Assembly: GCF_021130785.1 (NCBI RefSeq)
Contig: NC_060211.1
Span: forward strand, 22,119,001-22,183,000
Source of the DNA: Homalodisca vitripennis
Taxonomy: Eukaryota; Arthropoda; Insecta; Hemiptera; Cicadellidae
Length of the DNA: 64,000 nucleotides
Direction: 5' to 3'
In this document: positions 62,601-64,000 of the stretch, piece after piece
Layout of the letters: every line of letters begins with the position of its first letter
How positions within the stretch are numbered: position 1 is the first letter of the stretch
Notes under the pieces: generated by a model
Seen by the model: the letters and a program-made list of their open reading frames with translations, nothing else
The model's database searches: none
Told to the model about the DNA's origin: nothing
Translations under genes and position numbers: made by a program

Positions 62601-63830
62601 GTATATAACAACGAGTTTATAATTTTTTAAATAATTAAAACTTTTTTACTTGTTCATTCTCCAATACCCTAGAAAAACGTAAGATACTGAACACTGTAAA
62701 ATATCATAGGTCTTGGTGAAGGCAGGAAATAATGGTAATTCAATGTATGATAGTGGTAAGTGAATAATTAACTATTCTCCTCCAAATTCTTTGTTTAACT
62801 TTACTTGTTTCTGGAGATCAAACAAGAATTATTTGAGAAGTGTTTGACAACAACAATACAGAATATCACACTGATTTTATATTCTTGCAGTTTTAATTTC
62901 TATAGTATGAACTATTTAAATTGTTTATATTTAATTGTATACTGCATATAAAATAAGTGACGGATTCTTACAAAATCAATACATTTGGTACGAATTATCC
63001 ATTACTATTTCTAAAATAGTTTAAAATGTATTTAATGAATTACGATTTAAAAAATAGTGTAACTGTAAAAGTGAGCAAGAATTACAGATTTTTCTTTCTA
63101 AAAATAGTTACTTCTTTGAAACGGAATGTATCATGTTATAAATAGGTTTTATCTATTTAACCTGTGCCAGTTTGGTATCGTATGGCAATTCCAACATATT
63201 ATTTATATTTAGTAACTGTATTAACTCATATCTATTTTTACAAATGATGTTTGTTGATGACATTTTTTAATATGTGCGCTTCGCATATCAGTAATATTAC
63301 TTTCACTAATATTATTATCTAACTTGCACATAATATATCACAGCAACTTAAGTGTTAATGCAAATGTTGAAACCATACAAATATTGACGTAAACCGTAAA
63401 ACTAGTTGACGTAATGAACGTGTTTTCTAAGGTTTAAATTATTTTTTTACGTTTCTGAGACTTACGAATCTCCGGATTCGACCCTCCGGAATGTATCCTA
63501 ATACCATTATGGACGATCGAAATATAGAATATTATGGAATATTTTACTGTACTTCCTTGGTATGACGTGATATAAAATTTAGTAAAATTGGATTAGCAAC
63601 TAAATGAGTATTCACTGATATATCTAAATTTAAAAGCCATTTGCTTTGCGAGGAAGATATGAGCCAGTATAATAATGTACAATTATCGTGCAGAAACAGG
63701 AAAAAGTATAGAGTTTTACATCAGAAAAAAGTTTTCTTACGTCAAGCGCCACAAGGTTATGTCAGAATTATGGATTTATCCTAGGGAATAACACAAAGAA
63801 TGTAGAGTTCTACAAATATAATAGCTAAAT
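59670..63830. other. Long AT-rich region, nothing recognised
   Basis: About 4.2 kb with no recognised gene. A cluster of CTTAACG/CGTTAAG motifs occurs at 60,520-60,690. Confidence 0.4.
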
Positions 63831-63844
63831 AAGTCTAAGCCCTG

Positions 63845-64000
63845 ATCTTAACGGATGAACGTAGCGAATTCCCATTGCGCAATCATTTGTTGGAGGCTTT
63901 ACGAGAAATATTATAAACCCGGTATTGGAGAAGGGAAATTCAATAAGTGTAAATGGAAGGGTAAGGGTAAAGATGTGTGTGAACTTCTTTCTGGAAGGAA
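63845..64000 (+). repeat. Dispersed repeat pair, copy 2
   Basis: ATCTTAACGGATGAACGTAG, GCGAATTCCC, TTACGAGAAATATTATAAA, then AGATGTGTGTGAACTTC match 59,545-59,650. It continues to the end of the window (CTTTCTGGAAGGAA), so the far end is not seen. Confidence 0.6.

Overview
The window looks like nuclear DNA of a multicellular eukaryote, most likely an insect. It is AT-rich and full of dispersed repeats, microsatellites, decayed non-LTR retrotransposons, a TA-flanked MITE and tRNA-derived SINE-like pieces. It has no operon-like packing and no open frame longer than about 130 codons. A sap-feeding hemipteran is my guess from the texture of the repeats; that is weak inference. I found no intact host protein gene and no credible standalone RNA gene.

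The dominant structure is a very large inverted repeat. Bases 1 to about 10,306 return in reverse complement at about 28,735 to 38,226, around an 18.4 kb spacer. The arms differ in length by 814 bases, almost exactly the length of an ~820-base element present only in the left arm (1,503-2,322). A second copy of that element lies outside the repeat at 43,508-44,320. Arm identity is patchy, from near-perfect blocks to clearly diverged ones. The inner end of the left arm abuts a strictly regular 16-base G/C minisatellite (10,307-10,405).

The spacer holds a second, nested inverted repeat (20,059-20,460 and 21,991-22,399), a 40-base AT minisatellite, a MITE, a LINE endonuclease remnant, a decayed coding stretch on the minus strand (14,850-15,545), and many degenerate copies of one repeat family marked by GCTCAGCC and GACAGACAGAAATGAA. 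That family also occurs inside both arms and beyond them.

From 38.2 kb to the end the sequence is gene-poor and AT-rich. It contains SINE-like elements (38.7, 45.1-45.6 kb), a 76-base minisatellite (46.5-47.0 kb) grading into a ~60-base one, more copies of the GCTCAGCC family, a 5'-truncated CR1/Jockey-like LINE 3' end with a heptamer tail (53.4-54.0 kb), and a pair of related segments at 59.5 and 63.85 kb. Nothing here acts as a set of cooperating genes. The content is repeat architecture, and the inverted repeats are the part most worth checking.
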